Positions 17,058-26,762 are shown, counted from the first letter of the stretch. The stretch: DNA of 51,901 nucleotides from Bacteroidota bacterium (GCA_023251805.1 JAHEYB010000022.1:1-51901); one strand, 5' to 3'. Program-made: numbers and translations. Notes: a model not told the origin generated them from the letters alone.

Positions 17058-17676
17058 TAAAAAATCAATTTATAGAAAAAGCGTACAGAGCAAATTTTGT
17101 TCTGTACGCTTTTTTTTATTTTCATTACTCTTCATTTCTTTATTTAATTTTTCTTGTACAATCTCCAAAGAAAATCGAAGCAGTACAACCAAACAAAAAG
17201 CATCTACTACTATTTACAATTCTGATTCACTCAGCATCACAATAAATGCTACAAATTTAAGCGAAGACATGAGTTCACTTTCTTCAAACGATGATGAACT
17301 AGCACTCTTCCTATATTCCTACAAAGATTCTTTGATTTCTGAACTACCGATTTTTTCTCATTATTTCGTTTTAAATAAAACAAACATGTCGGATACACTT
17401 CATTTTAAAAAAGTAGTAAAAAATAAATACATCTTATTTCTAATAGAAATAGACACCGAGAAAAGAATAGAATTGATAGAAATGCAAATTAGAAAAAATT
17501 ACACGGCACTAATAAAAGCATACCAAGAGAAAAACTATACAGTGATAGAAAGATATCTTCAAGATGATGATATTCTTGGCGTGAAAGTGCTTGAAAATTT
17601 AAAAGATGAAACAACTATTGAAATAAGCGACATTCACAGAATGGACAGATACCATTATCAAATCATATTGAAATAG
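17041..17676 (+). CDS. Putative lipoprotein of unknown function
   Basis: A 211-residue protein from ATG 17041, which overlaps the end of the DUF3127 gene by 17 bases in another frame. The N-terminus carries a basic region (KKSIYRKSVQSK), a hydrophobic core (FFLFSLLFISLFNF) and a lipobox ending in Cys (FNFSC). The mature part is charged and alpha/beta mixed, with KVVKNKYILFLIEIDTEKRI and a C-terminal DIHRMDRYHYQIILK strand; no recognised domain. The oddity is that a strong terminator hairpin with a T-run (17076-17117) lies inside the signal-peptide codons, so expression from the upstream promoter would need read-through. Confidence 0.6.
   Translation: MIFLSNKKSIYRKSVQSKFCSVRFFLFSLLFISLFNFSCTISKENRSSTTKQKASTTIYNSDSLSITINATNLSEDMSSLSSNDDELALFLYSYKDSLISELPIFSHYFVLNKTNMSDTLHFKKVVKNKYILFLIEIDTEKRIELIEMQIRKNYTALIKAYQEKNYTVIERYLQDDDILGVKVLENLKDETTIEISDIHRMDRYHYQIILK
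17076..17117 (+). terminator. Terminator-like hairpin inside the lipoprotein signal sequence
   Basis: GCGTACAGA / TCTGTACGC (extendable to 14 bp with a G-U pair), followed by eight T. It is a textbook terminator for the DUF3127 gene, but it also encodes part of the next protein. Confidence 0.75.
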
Positions 17677-17696
17677 ATGTGAATTCTTGATTACAA

Positions 17697-18944
17697 TTAT
17701 GACATCAATTGGTTGTCGTCCATCGATTTTGTATCTAAGGAATCGCGTAAGCCATTTCCTAAAAGCACAAAAGCCAACACCATAAACATAATTGCTAATC
17801 CTGGCAAGAAGGCTAAATATGGAGCATCACCAATGATGTATCCACGGTGGGCATTAATCATTGCACCCCATGAAGCTGTTGGAGGTTGTGCACCAATTCC
17901 TAGAAAACTCAAACCAGCTTCAATCAAAATTGCAGAAGCAAAATTAGCAGCAGAAATTACAATTACAGGACCCATTACGTTGGGCAACACATGTCGCATA
18001 ATGATTCTATAATTTGTAAAACCCAACGCTCTTCCCGCTTCAATAAATTCCTTTTCTCTTAAACTCATCACCTGACCGCGAATGACCCTAGCTACTTCCA
18101 CCCACATGGTTAATCCCACAGCTACAAATACTTGCCAGAAACCTTTTCCTAAAGCCAACGTAATAGCAATCACAAGCAACAAAGTTGGAATAGACCAAAC
18201 CACATTGATAATCCAAATAATTACATCATCCACTCTACCTCTGTAAAATCCTGCCAAAGCGCCCATCAAAATTCCGATGAAAACAGAGATGAAAACAGAA
18301 ACGAACCCAACAGAAAAGGAAACACGTGTACCGATAATTAATCTACTTAACAAATCTCTTCCGGCAGGATCGGTTCCCAAAATATATTTTCTTGTAACAA
18401 TATAGTTTTTTTCGACTTCCGTCTGCAATTCTTTAACTGTTTTTCTGATTTTTGTATTGCTTCCAAATTCATAAAACTCAGTATACCCTTGTTCTACATT
18501 ATTTACTATTGGAGTATTGTAATCTATCGCGTATACTGCATCTGCTAAGTTGTAACGAATATCTGTTCCTTGACGTTTTTCATCACCGGTATATTCACGA
18601 ATAATAATATCGTTTCCTTCAAAATGATAATCAGAAAAAGGGATGGAACGAAAATCGCTCACTTCGCCATGAATCATCTTAGAAAAGAAATTGACAGCAT
18701 GAGATGGCTCATTTTTGCGAGTTTGAAGCACTTTAACTTCAAAACCTGGAGGTTTTTTAGAAAGCTCTAGAAGTTGGTCATTTGCATCAGGAGTTGAATC
18801 CGGAGTTATTGCAAAGCCCAGAACAGCCATAATCATACACAATCCAATCACTACTAAACCAAACATAGCAAATTTGTTTGTTTTCAAACGTTGCCAAGCA
18901 TAGTAGGAAAGAGAATGTGAGTATTTATCGTCCTTTTTAGCCAT
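17697..18944 (-). CDS. ABC transporter permease, OppC/DppC type
   Basis: A 415-residue inner-membrane permease of the peptide/nickel importer family. One N-terminal membrane segment (FAMFGLVVIGLCMIMAVLGF) is followed by a periplasmic insert of about 130 residues and then the BPD permease core with five segments. The EAA-type loop EFIEAGRALGFTNYRIIMRHVLPN marks the contact site for the ATPase, and LIEAGLSFLGIGAQPPTASWGAMI is the OppC signature. The long periplasmic insert is longer than in E. coli OppC but is seen in Bacteroidota homologues. No ATPase or binding protein is adjacent. It is the last gene of a tight three-gene membrane operon. Confidence 0.9.
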   Translation of the reverse strand: MAKKDDKYSHSLSYYAWQRLKTNKFAMFGLVVIGLCMIMAVLGFAITPDSTPDANDQLLELSKKPPGFEVKVLQTRKNEPSHAVNFFSKMIHGEVSDFRSIPFSDYHFEGNDIIIREYTGDEKRQGTDIRYNLADAVYAIDYNTPIVNNVEQGYTEFYEFGSNTKIRKTVKELQTEVEKNYIVTRKYILGTDPAGRDLLSRLIIGTRVSFSVGFVSVFISVFIGILMGALAGFYRGRVDDVIIWIINVVWSIPTLLLVIAITLALGKGFWQVFVAVGLTMWVEVARVIRGQVMSLREKEFIEAGRALGFTNYRIIMRHVLPNVMGPVIVISAANFASAILIEAGLSFLGIGAQPPTASWGAMINAHRGYIIGDAPYLAFLPGLAIMFMVLAFVLLGNGLRDSLDTKSMDDNQLMS

Positions 18945-18947
18945 TCA

Positions 18948-20108
18948 TTAATTTGTTTTGCGCCCTTTCCATTCGTACTTCCCCATTGAGCCAATTGCCC
19001 CAATCACTACCACATAAATCATATAAATGAGTTGCTCGGGTAAGAAAAGTAGTAAGAAACGCTCTTTCTTAAAGAAAGATGCGGATAAAAATAATAACAA
19101 AAAGTCAATAATGCATTTAATTCCGATAAGAATAAGACAAAATACAGTTAAAAGCCCATAAAAAAAGCAATTTCGGTAACCAATCCAGTCGATAAGTGGC
19201 GTAATTACCAAGAATGCATTAAAAAGGTAGACAACCAAAGCAACAACCTTCGTCTCCAAATTCATGGCAAAAAAGCCCTTTGATGCCCATCTTTTTCTTT
19301 GCTGAATAAATTCAGACACGGTTTGCTTAGCTTTAGTATAAACAATAGCATCCTTATTTTTTAAATAGTTGATCCCATCAGCATATTTTTTTTTAATCTT
19401 ATACATCAGCAAAACATCATCACCTGAAGCTATGCCACCGATATCACTAAAGCCTGACACCTCATTAAATACACTTTTAGTATAGGCCAAATTTGCTCCA
19501 TTGCACATAATGGCTTTATTGAAATACAATGCACCTCCACTCGAAACCATCAATGCCATAAATTCAAGGCTTTGCATCTTCTCAAAAACTGTTTTTTCTT
19601 CTTTAAAAGCAACTGGTGCAACAATCATTTTTGCATTAGTAGCAGCATAACAATTTGCAATGCTTTGCAACCATTTTTTTTCCATCACACAATCTGCATC
19701 CGTTGAAACAATCAATTCTCCTGTAGCAATATCAACTGCTGCTTCGATTGCATTTTTTTTCCCAGGCGACAGATTATTATCTGCTAATTTTAATAAACGA
19801 AGATGATTATACTTTGCTGAAAACAATTCCAAAATAGAACCTGTTTTATCAGTAGAATAATCATCTGCTACAATAAGCTCGAATTTTTCGAGTGGATACT
19901 CTTGTGCTAGAAGAGCATTCAGGCATTCCGAAATAACCGCTTCTTCATTACGAACAGCAACAATCACACTTATCATCACGGGTGAAGAAACCTCCGGATA
20001 TTCTTCTTTTGTTTTAAGCCATCCAATAAAAAAGAAAACCATCAAAAACACATAACAAGCACCTAAAATAAGTCCCGTAAAAAGCAATATTTCAAATAGT
20101 AGCTCCAT
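18948..20108 (-). CDS. Family 2 glycosyltransferase, membrane-bound
   Basis: A 386-residue protein with one N-terminal membrane segment and three or four C-terminal ones around a cytoplasmic GT-A domain. Catalytic features: VADDYSTDKTGSI (nucleotide-sugar binding), STDADCVMEKKWL (DxD metal site), GGIASGDDVLLMYKIKKK (acceptor-side acidic pair) and QQRKRWASKGF (Q..RW), the processive-type GT2 pattern. It should transfer sugars to a lipid or polysaccharide acceptor at the inner membrane. Two bases separate it from the upstream flippase-like gene and three from the downstream permease. Confidence 0.88.
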   Translation of the reverse strand: MELLFEILLFTGLILGACYVFLMVFFFIGWLKTKEEYPEVSSPVMISVIVAVRNEEAVISECLNALLAQEYPLEKFELIVADDYSTDKTGSILELFSAKYNHLRLLKLADNNLSPGKKNAIEAAVDIATGELIVSTDADCVMEKKWLQSIANCYAATNAKMIVAPVAFKEEKTVFEKMQSLEFMALMVSSGGALYFNKAIMCNGANLAYTKSVFNEVSGFSDIGGIASGDDVLLMYKIKKKYADGINYLKNKDAIVYTKAKQTVSEFIQQRKRWASKGFFAMNLETKVVALVVYLFNAFLVITPLIDWIGYRNCFFYGLLTVFCLILIGIKCIIDFLLLFLSASFFKKERFLLLFLPEQLIYMIYVVVIGAIGSMGKYEWKGRKTN

Positions 20109-20110
20109 GC

Positions 20111-21070
20111 TTATTCCTTGAAAAATTTTAGCTTGTAAACAAAAACACCGCCTATCAAGGCAGGAATTGCTAGATTAATAATCCACAAAAATAATGAAGC
20201 GGCTAAAATAGATGCATGAGAAGTTGAAATGGTTCCGAAAAAATAAATAGCAACACCCGACCTCACAGCAATTTCTGTTAATGCAAACGTGGGAATAACA
20301 GATGTAACCAAAAATGTAAGAGCAATGAGTGAAAAAAGCAATATCGTTCCGCCATTTATTCCAAATACTTTTAAAGCGAAATAATATTGCGTTGCAAACA
20401 CAATATAACGCAACATGGATAAATTAAAAATGGTATTTAAATTTTTTCCCGAATGGATTTTAAATGTGTCGATATACTTTTTAAATTTTTCAGAAGTGTT
20501 TTTGTTTCTAAAAAGAATAAATACAATCACAACAGCAAAAAGTATAAACGCAGCGATTAAAAAAAACAAGTCGTTGGTAGAAATAAATTGTTGTATTTGA
20601 AAAAAATCATAATACTTTTTTTCCAAAATAAAAAAAGCAAAAATACCTGCAATAATGGTAACCGAAAGTTGAAAAAAACTGCCGATTAAACTCATTAACG
20701 AAGCTTGAATCTTATCTGCCTTTTCTAAAAAAAATACTCTTCCTGCAAATTCACCAATTCTATTTGGAGTAAAAATGCTCATGGTAATCCCACATAAGAT
20801 TCCTTTCAAAGAGGATTTAAATCCAATGGGCTCAAGAGGAGCAATCAATAGTTTCCATTTCAACGCTTCCAAGCCCCAATTCACAAACATTAAAGCAACA
20901 ATGAATAACGTGAACCATTTATTTTCAGAAGAAAAAAGGGTGCTTAAGTCCAAAATCAATGGAGCATGATTTAACTTATCGTAGATATAATAAAATGAAA
21001 AAAATAAAATTACCGACTTAATGAAAAGACTTATAACTTTGTAGAAAGGCGTATTTTGAGATGCTATCAT
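20111..21070 (-). CDS. Flippase-like (lysylphosphatidylglycerol synthase TM-region) membrane protein
   Basis: A 319-residue protein with about eight hydrophobic segments and the family block ITMSIFTPNRIGEFAGRVFF (an R-G-E-F-type motif). It belongs to the UPF0104/LPG-synthase membrane-domain superfamily without the C-terminal aminoacyl-transferase domain. Such proteins beside GT2 enzymes are usually implicated in lipid or lipid-linked sugar handling. First gene of the three-gene operon; divergent from ruvC with a 68-base gap. Confidence 0.82.
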   Translation of the reverse strand: MIASQNTPFYKVISLFIKSVILFFSFYYIYDKLNHAPLILDLSTLFSSENKWFTLFIVALMFVNWGLEALKWKLLIAPLEPIGFKSSLKGILCGITMSIFTPNRIGEFAGRVFFLEKADKIQASLMSLIGSFFQLSVTIIAGIFAFFILEKKYYDFFQIQQFISTNDLFFLIAAFILFAVVIVFILFRNKNTSEKFKKYIDTFKIHSGKNLNTIFNLSMLRYIVFATQYYFALKVFGINGGTILLFSLIALTFLVTSVIPTFALTEIAVRSGVAIYFFGTISTSHASILAASLFLWIINLAIPALIGGVFVYKLKFFKE

Positions 21071-21138
21071 TCTCCAACAATATTAGCAAAAAGAGGTTGA
21101 ATATCAGTATTTAAATAAATCTAAAACAGAAAAAATAG

Positions 21139-21693
21139 TTGAACCGCACCGATAAAATAATTTTGGGAATAGACCCGGGAACCAATATTATGGGATATGG
21201 CCTCATTCATATCAAAGGAGGTAAAATGGATTTAATTGTTATGGGTGTATTGCGTTTAGAAAAGGTAGCTGATCCAGCCTTGAAATTAAAAAAAATATTC
21301 GAGCGGGTTGTTTCTTTGATTGATGAATACAAACCGGATGAATTGGCAATTGAAGCGCCTTTTTTTGGAAAAAATGTACAGTCGATGTTGAAGCTAGGCA
21401 GAGCACAAGGAGTGGCTATTGCGGGGGCCTTATCAAGAGATTTAACCATAAATGAATATTCTCCAAAGAAAATAAAACAATCGATTACCGGCAATGGAAA
21501 TGCTTCTAAAGAGCAAGTGGCCGCTATGCTAAAATCGCTCTTGAATTTTAAGGAAACACCCGAATTTTTAGATGCTACTGATGGTTTAGCTGTTGCGGTA
21601 TGCCATCATTTTCAGCGAAAACCCGGTTCTGCAAAAAAAGCATATACTGGTTGGAAAGCATTTCTGGCGGATAATCCCAGTAAAAAAGGATAG
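21139..21693 (+). CDS. ruvC: Holliday junction endonuclease RuvC
   Basis: Resolves four-way junctions made during recombination, acting with RuvAB. A 184-residue protein starting at TTG 21139. The acidic active site is visible: Asp12 (ILGIDPGT), Glu72 ([11 protein letters not shown]), Asp145 and Asp148 ([14 protein letters not shown]). The stop codon is directly adjacent to the stop of the convergent HIT gene, with no bases between. Confidence 0.95.
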   Translation: MNRTDKIILGIDPGTNIMGYGLIHIKGGKMDLIVMGVLRLEKVADPALKLKKIFERVVSLIDEYKPDELAIEAPFFGKNVQSMLKLGRAQGVAIAGALSRDLTINEYSPKKIKQSITGNGNASKEQVAAMLKSLLNFKETPEFLDATDGLAVAVCHHFQRKPGSAKKAYTGWKAFLADNPSKKG

Positions 21694-22089
21694 TTATTGC
21701 AACTTTGCTTTTATTCTTTCAGTCATTTCGGCTAATTCCTCTGCACTTGGTTTTAGTTTAGCCTGAGTAAAATTCACATCATTGGCAGTGTTCATGGGCA
21801 CCAAATGAATGTGAGCATGTGGCACTTCTAATCCAATAACTGCTATACCTATTCTTTTGCAAGCTACAGCAGCCTTTTGAGCTTTAGCAATTTTTTTGGC
21901 AAACACCATCATTGCTGAAAGCGTTGCGTCATCGATATCAAAAATATAATCGGTTTCTTTTTTGGGAACCACTAAAATATGACCATGGACCAAAGGAAAA
22001 ACATCCAAAAAAGCCAAAAAATGTTCGTTTTCAGCAATTTTATAGCATGGAATTTCACCTAGAATTATTTTAGTAAAAATGCTGGCCAT
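21694..22089 (-). CDS. HIT family hydrolase
   Basis: A 131-residue histidine-triad protein. The active site HAHIH lies at 91-95, and GHILVVPKKETDYIFDI (36-52) is the second conserved block. It hydrolyses nucleotide phosphoramidates or dinucleotides such as Ap4A-type compounds. Downstream of greA with three bases between, so probably one transcript. Confidence 0.92.
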   Translation of the reverse strand: MASIFTKIILGEIPCYKIAENEHFLAFLDVFPLVHGHILVVPKKETDYIFDIDDATLSAMMVFAKKIAKAQKAAVACKRIGIAVIGLEVPHAHIHLVPMNTANDVNFTQAKLKPSAEELAEMTERIKAKLQ

Positions 22090-22092
22090 CGA

Positions 22093-22566
22093 TTAACGTG
22101 AAAGCTCTACAATTTCGAACTTCATGACTCCTGAAGGGACTTTTATATCAGCCAAATCGCCCACTTTTTTACCAAGTAAACCCTTACCAATAGGCGAATC
22201 TACTGATATTTTACCTGCTTTTAAATCAGCTTCATTTTCGGCAACTAAGGTGTAGGTCATGGTAGCACCATTGCTTACATTCTTAATCTTCACTTTTGAA
22301 AGTATGAGCACTTTGGACATGTCCAAAGTAGATTCATCTATCAAACGAGCATTGCTCAAAATCTCTTCCATTTTTGAGATTTTAAGTTCCAATAAGCCCT
22401 GTGCTTCTTTAGCAGCATCGTATTCAGCATTTTCAGACAAATCGCCTTTATCTCTTGCTTCTGCTATCTGCTTTGAAATATAAGAACGGTCGTGCACCTT
22501 TAATTGATGCAATTCATCTTTTAGTTTCTTTAATCCTTCTTCTGTAAAATAAGAAATAGTTGACAT
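22093..22566 (-). CDS. greA: Transcription elongation factor GreA
   Basis: Rescues backtracked RNA polymerase by stimulating transcript cleavage. A 157-residue protein with the N-terminal coiled coil: LHQLKVHDRSYISKQIAEARDKGDLSENAEYDAAKE contains the tip acidic residues. The C-terminal FKBP-like domain has ISVDSPIGKGLLGKKVGD. Its promoter is probably the TATATTTG box at 22638-22645, behind the giant gene. Confidence 0.95.
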   Translation of the reverse strand: MSTISYFTEEGLKKLKDELHQLKVHDRSYISKQIAEARDKGDLSENAEYDAAKEAQGLLELKISKMEEILSNARLIDESTLDMSKVLILSKVKIKNVSNGATMTYTLVAENEADLKAGKISVDSPIGKGLLGKKVGDLADIKVPSGVMKFEIVELSR

Positions 22567-22597
22567 GATTGTATGTGTTAGTTAAAACAGAAACGAA

Positions 22598-22632
22598 TCC
22601 CGTACCGATTACTCGGGACGGGACTCGTTCGC
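22598..22632. repeat. Nested palindrome in the greA leader
   Basis: CGAATCCCGT...ACGGGACTCG with an inner CCGA..TCGG: a GC-rich imperfect palindrome of about 35 bases in an AT-rich leader, between the greA promoter box and its ATG. It could fold in the greA mRNA. Confidence 0.45.
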
Positions 22633-22637
22633 TAATA

Positions 22638-22645
22638 CAAATATA
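22638..22645 (-). promoter_or_regulatory. -7 promoter box of greA
   Basis: The minus strand reads TATATTTG, a perfect TAnnTTTG, with a TTG (complement of 22662-22664) 16 bases further upstream; spacing is slightly short for the -33 element. Confidence 0.5.
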
Positions 22646-22680
22646 ATAAATTTTATTTAAATCCAAAAAATCAAGATATA

Positions 22681-25600
22681 CTAATATGAATCCAAATCGA
22701 TGGGACGTAGTACTCCAAACCACTTCAGCGTTTTTTCACCAACATCCGGCACATTCACATAAATGATATACATACCGCTTGCAATAGGAACTCTAGCTTG
22801 GTTCTTTAAATCCCAATCTAACGATGTTTTAGGGTCCGATTTACTATATTTCCGTACCAATGTTCCGTTCAATGTATAAATTGAAATGTTACACTTTTCA
22901 GGAAGATTCGTAATTTTTACAATGTTCTCCAACGCTTTTTTCTCATATGCTGAATATGCATAATACGGATTTGGAACAATATTAATGATGTCCAAGGCAT
23001 TTTTAGCTGCATCTGCATCGTTGGTTTTTGTTTCAATATCTGTAGTATTGAAAGTATACATTGGCCAATTAATATTTTGAGGCACTAAAGCGGTATCTGC
23101 TGATGAAGCAACTGAAGTGGTATACCCTTTTTGATAGGATTTTGCGACTCGTATTCTAAATTTAACAGTCGATTCAAAACATGCATGCCCCGCTGCAAGC
23201 AATGGAATATTTACCCACATTGCATCTGTGAATGCTTCTTTTCTGTAAGGATTATCTCCAATAACAGTACCCATTAAACTCGTAATAGAAAGTAAATTAT
23301 AAACTGTTTTTCCCTGGTCGTAACGCGGAACATCTCGTAAGGCATTCGGCAAATATGCATCCGTAGCAGAAAATGAGGCATCTCCATTATGACCGAAAAT
23401 GTAGATGAAATGTTTTCCACCAAATAATGGATCACCATTATCAGCATATTTTGCACTCGTTGGATTCCACATCATATCCGCCCCATTTTCAGCTGTTAGC
23501 CAGGAATCCTCTCCAAATGCCATATTCAAGCGTTCACCTGTTTCTACATTAATAGCATATCCCGGAAACCAACCCATACTTGTGGAACTTGTTAAGCTCC
23601 CTTCAGCCGCATTGTATAAACTTCCATCATTGATATCATGTCCATTTTTATCTACCGATGCTTGATCGCGCAGCATTAATTTTTTTGCATTGCCTACAGA
23701 TAGTGCATCTTCATCACACTCTTCTAAAACCGGACAACGAGTCCACAACGATTTATCTTGCGTAATTACAACATCAACTGAAGCTATGTTAAAAAATTTG
23801 TTTTGACTAATGTACCATGGCCAGGCAGGAGAACCTTTTGCATATAGAGTTGTAGCTATGGGTTCGGTAGGACTTCCTGTTGCACACAAACGATAAGGCG
23901 CCCAGGTTTTTCCAAGAATATTTTCATAGTCTTGATTATTATCCAAACCAACTCCTACAGAAACAATTACATCATTAAAATGCGTTTGCCCAGTAGGATA
24001 AGTTGCTGCTCCCGAACGAATCCAATTTGAATAACTTGTTCCTTCTTCATCTGCCAAACCTGTTAGCCATTGTTTTGTATTATCAGCAAATTCAACTGTT
24101 GCTTCCAAGAAACCACCTTTTAATGAACCTGCATTTAATGGATCGGCTGCGTAAACAACATTCACTGATATTCCCCAAGATGGGATTGTATAGGCTGTAG
24201 AACCGGAAGGTTGGCCGTTAATGATTTGCTCATTTGCCAATGCAATGGTTTTATCAGATGTAATTGTTTGTCCTGTAGCTAAATTTTTCAAGGTCCAAAT
24301 AGCCGCAGAAGTAATTGACGAATTACCAGCAGTATCTATAATTTTAAATTCGAAATTAGTTTCGACAGGTACACTTAATGGATCTACAACTTTAATGTTA
24401 ACCGGGCCACGACTTTGTTCGTAAACCGGATTTAAAACACGAGCAGAAGACGCATTTAAAATGTCATTCACGCTGCTAGAAGTTAAATCCAAAATATTAC
24501 CACCATTTCCATGTCCTTCGATACGTGTTAATTTAGGACCGGTTCCATAGGTTGAATACGCTTCTGTGCCACCGGCTTCAGGAGCAGGAATATGAGGAAT
24601 GGCAGAATGATTAAAATATCCATCAGAATATTTATTACTGGAAATAAATGGTAAGTAATCTTTGGGTGTTCCAAAATCAGGTGTTACCAATGTTGGAGAA
24701 TAACCATAAGCTACAATTGCATAGTAATATGTTTTATGATTTATTAATTTAGGATTTCCTGTTGCAAATTTATCTTCTGTAACAGAAAAAGAATGAATCA
24801 CACCAACATCAGCACCATTCACCATTTCTTGAGGAACCATTGCTTGCAATGCAATATCATTTTCATAATTTACAATCTGTGTTACGGTATCATGTATATC
24901 ACATTGAAAAACAATTCTTGCTTTGTCAACGTTATATAATTCGGTTGAAGAAACTGTTTCATCTTTTAATTGATAAATAATATATCCTTGAAAAGCATAA
25001 GGAACATCAGCACCGGAAGATTTATCATAATCTTCGGTATATTCTTCATTGTAATTATTTGATGTGCTCGGATTGGTCCAAGATAAAATCAATTCATTAT
25101 CTAATTCCTGAATTGCCAAGTTGGGAGCATTAGGACCATTTAATAATGCAAAACAATTATTAAATAAATCCTGCGCTTTTGCATCTGCACCTTTCATTAA
25201 TGTTACAGAAGCTAAGTTTCCACCTTGTGTTGCTCTTGCCCAAACTAAACCTGTAGTAATTGTATTTACTGCACCAGGTTGTAATGTAAACGGACCGGCA
25301 CTTTGAAGGAAACGCCTATCAGCCGGAACATTCCCCGCAATGGCTTCATCCCAAGGAGCTTGCGGATTTCCATTTGTTCCAAAGGCCAATGGGTCGGATG
25401 TCCCCGGGAACATGTAATCACAAGCAATTCCGGTTAAGTGACCTGTACCACCATACGTAATTGGCGTACCATCTCTCCAAATTCCACGTAAGTAATTATA
25501 AAAATCAACTGCTCCACTTGGATCACCTGAAGCTGTAGAGCCGTTATTATAATATACAAACTTCGCCATTCCAATTCGTTCATTATCTGCTTTATCATCA

Positions 25601-26736
25601 CCATAACCCACAAAACTGGAAGGAACAGTTGATGGCAAATCATCCTGTCCATTTGGATCGGCATAAGGTCCTTCAAAAAAATCGCAACCAATTGCAGGAG
25701 GATTTGCACCATAAGGAATTTGTCCGGGTGGAGGATTATCATCCACCAAATCTCCATTGTATGCATAACCTAAACCAAGTCCAACATCACATCCAACATA
25801 ATCGTCAGATGCTGAACCAACATCTGCATCTACCCAAACACCAAAATAAGTACTATCTAAGCGAAAAGAAGATTTATTGATAATTTTATAATGATAGAAC
25901 GTCATGTTATTAATTGCATCATTTGTTTGAAAAGCAAAAGCTTGTGCTTGAATTTCTAAGCCAATTGCTGCACCACCGGTTTCGGTGTGAACGTTTCCTT
26001 TATCGTTAAATACCCAATACAAAACTTGATCGCCATACAATTCTGCATCGCAAGGAGAAAATACATATCCGGCTGAATCAGGGCGAGTACCATCACCTAA
26101 CCAAAAATCGGGATAATCACCAGCGTATGGATCGTAAATACCATTTCCATTTGCATCATAAAAAGGAGCCATAGCTTGGCCTTCAGGACCGGTTGTTGGC
26201 CAATTTAAAATAGCATCCATTGCTGAAGGATCGGTTGGATTAGAACCATCTTGATTTAAAAACCAATCTCTGTAAATTTTAACATCACTTTTATTTATTT
26301 TAAAAATTTTGTCCCAAGCCAAACACGTTATTGCATCGGTACTTGCCGATGAACTAAGTGGTCCGGGCCAAAAATCGTTACCTGTTTGACGATATGTCAT
26401 GGCGGCAACCTTTAATGTTCCTGCAGCATCAATTCCACCAATCCACAAAGCCCCCGCATACAAAGATGTTGGCCCATGTGTACCGGCAGCCGGCTTAGGC
26501 ACATAATAAGCTCCATTCACCAAGTCCCACCACATATCACCACCATTGAGTATGGTTGCTCTTACATTATTAATATCCAAATCTGCTTTAGCGCTCGCTG
26601 GAGCACATAATGTCATAACAGATTTGGTTTGGTTTTGGGATGTTGCAATGCTTCCTCCAACTTTCTCTTTTGCATTTGATGCTAAAGAAATGTGTAAGAT
26701 GCTTGCAGTGAAGATAACTTTAAAGTGATTCTTCAT
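22681..26736 (-). CDS. Giant exported protein B, probable type IX secretion cargo
   Basis: A 1351-residue protein with an N-terminal signal peptide (MKNHFKVIFTASILHISLASNA). Residues about 50-130 hold DINNVRATILNGGDMWW and YAGALWIGGIDAAGTLKVAA, blocks typical of an unnamed Bacteroidota family. A Ca-binding-like DANGNGIYDPYAGDYPD loop follows near 200, then a fibronectin-like middle. The C-terminus has NIVPNPYYAYSAYEKK, ISIYTLNGTLVRKYSK and ASGMYIIYVNVPDVGEKTLK, resembling a T9SS sorting domain, but it ends in an extra WFGVLRPIDLDSY. It is a full-length paralogue of the gene at 27974; stretches such as 24420-24490 are nearly identical in DNA. No enzyme motif is recognised. Confidence 0.8.
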   Translation of the reverse strand: MKNHFKVIFTASILHISLASNAKEKVGGSIATSQNQTKSVMTLCAPASAKADLDINNVRATILNGGDMWWDLVNGAYYVPKPAAGTHGPTSLYAGALWIGGIDAAGTLKVAAMTYRQTGNDFWPGPLSSSASTDAITCLAWDKIFKINKSDVKIYRDWFLNQDGSNPTDPSAMDAILNWPTTGPEGQAMAPFYDANGNGIYDPYAGDYPDFWLGDGTRPDSAGYVFSPCDAELYGDQVLYWVFNDKGNVHTETGGAAIGLEIQAQAFAFQTNDAINNMTFYHYKIINKSSFRLDSTYFGVWVDADVGSASDDYVGCDVGLGLGYAYNGDLVDDNPPPGQIPYGANPPAIGCDFFEGPYADPNGQDDLPSTVPSSFVGYGDDKADNERIGMAKFVYYNNGSTASGDPSGAVDFYNYLRGIWRDGTPITYGGTGHLTGIACDYMFPGTSDPLAFGTNGNPQAPWDEAIAGNVPADRRFLQSAGPFTLQPGAVNTITTGLVWARATQGGNLASVTLMKGADAKAQDLFNNCFALLNGPNAPNLAIQELDNELILSWTNPSTSNNYNEEYTEDYDKSSGADVPYAFQGYIIYQLKDETVSSTELYNVDKARIVFQCDIHDTVTQIVNYENDIALQAMVPQEMVNGADVGVIHSFSVTEDKFATGNPKLINHKTYYYAIVAYGYSPTLVTPDFGTPKDYLPFISSNKYSDGYFNHSAIPHIPAPEAGGTEAYSTYGTGPKLTRIEGHGNGGNILDLTSSSVNDILNASSARVLNPVYEQSRGPVNIKVVDPLSVPVETNFEFKIIDTAGNSSITSAAIWTLKNLATGQTITSDKTIALANEQIINGQPSGSTAYTIPSWGISVNVVYAADPLNAGSLKGGFLEATVEFADNTKQWLTGLADEEGTSYSNWIRSGAATYPTGQTHFNDVIVSVGVGLDNNQDYENILGKTWAPYRLCATGSPTEPIATTLYAKGSPAWPWYISQNKFFNIASVDVVITQDKSLWTRCPVLEECDEDALSVGNAKKLMLRDQASVDKNGHDINDGSLYNAAEGSLTSSTSMGWFPGYAINVETGERLNMAFGEDSWLTAENGADMMWNPTSAKYADNGDPLFGGKHFIYIFGHNGDASFSATDAYLPNALRDVPRYDQGKTVYNLLSITSLMGTVIGDNPYRKEAFTDAMWVNIPLLAAGHACFESTVKFRIRVAKSYQKGYTTSVASSADTALVPQNINWPMYTFNTTDIETKTNDADAAKNALDIINIVPNPYYAYSAYEKKALENIVKITNLPEKCNISIYTLNGTLVRKYSKSDPKTSLDWDLKNQARVPIASGMYIIYVNVPDVGEKTLKWFGVLRPIDLDSY

Positions 26737-26762
26737 CTTGTTAGTATTAAATTAATCCAAAA

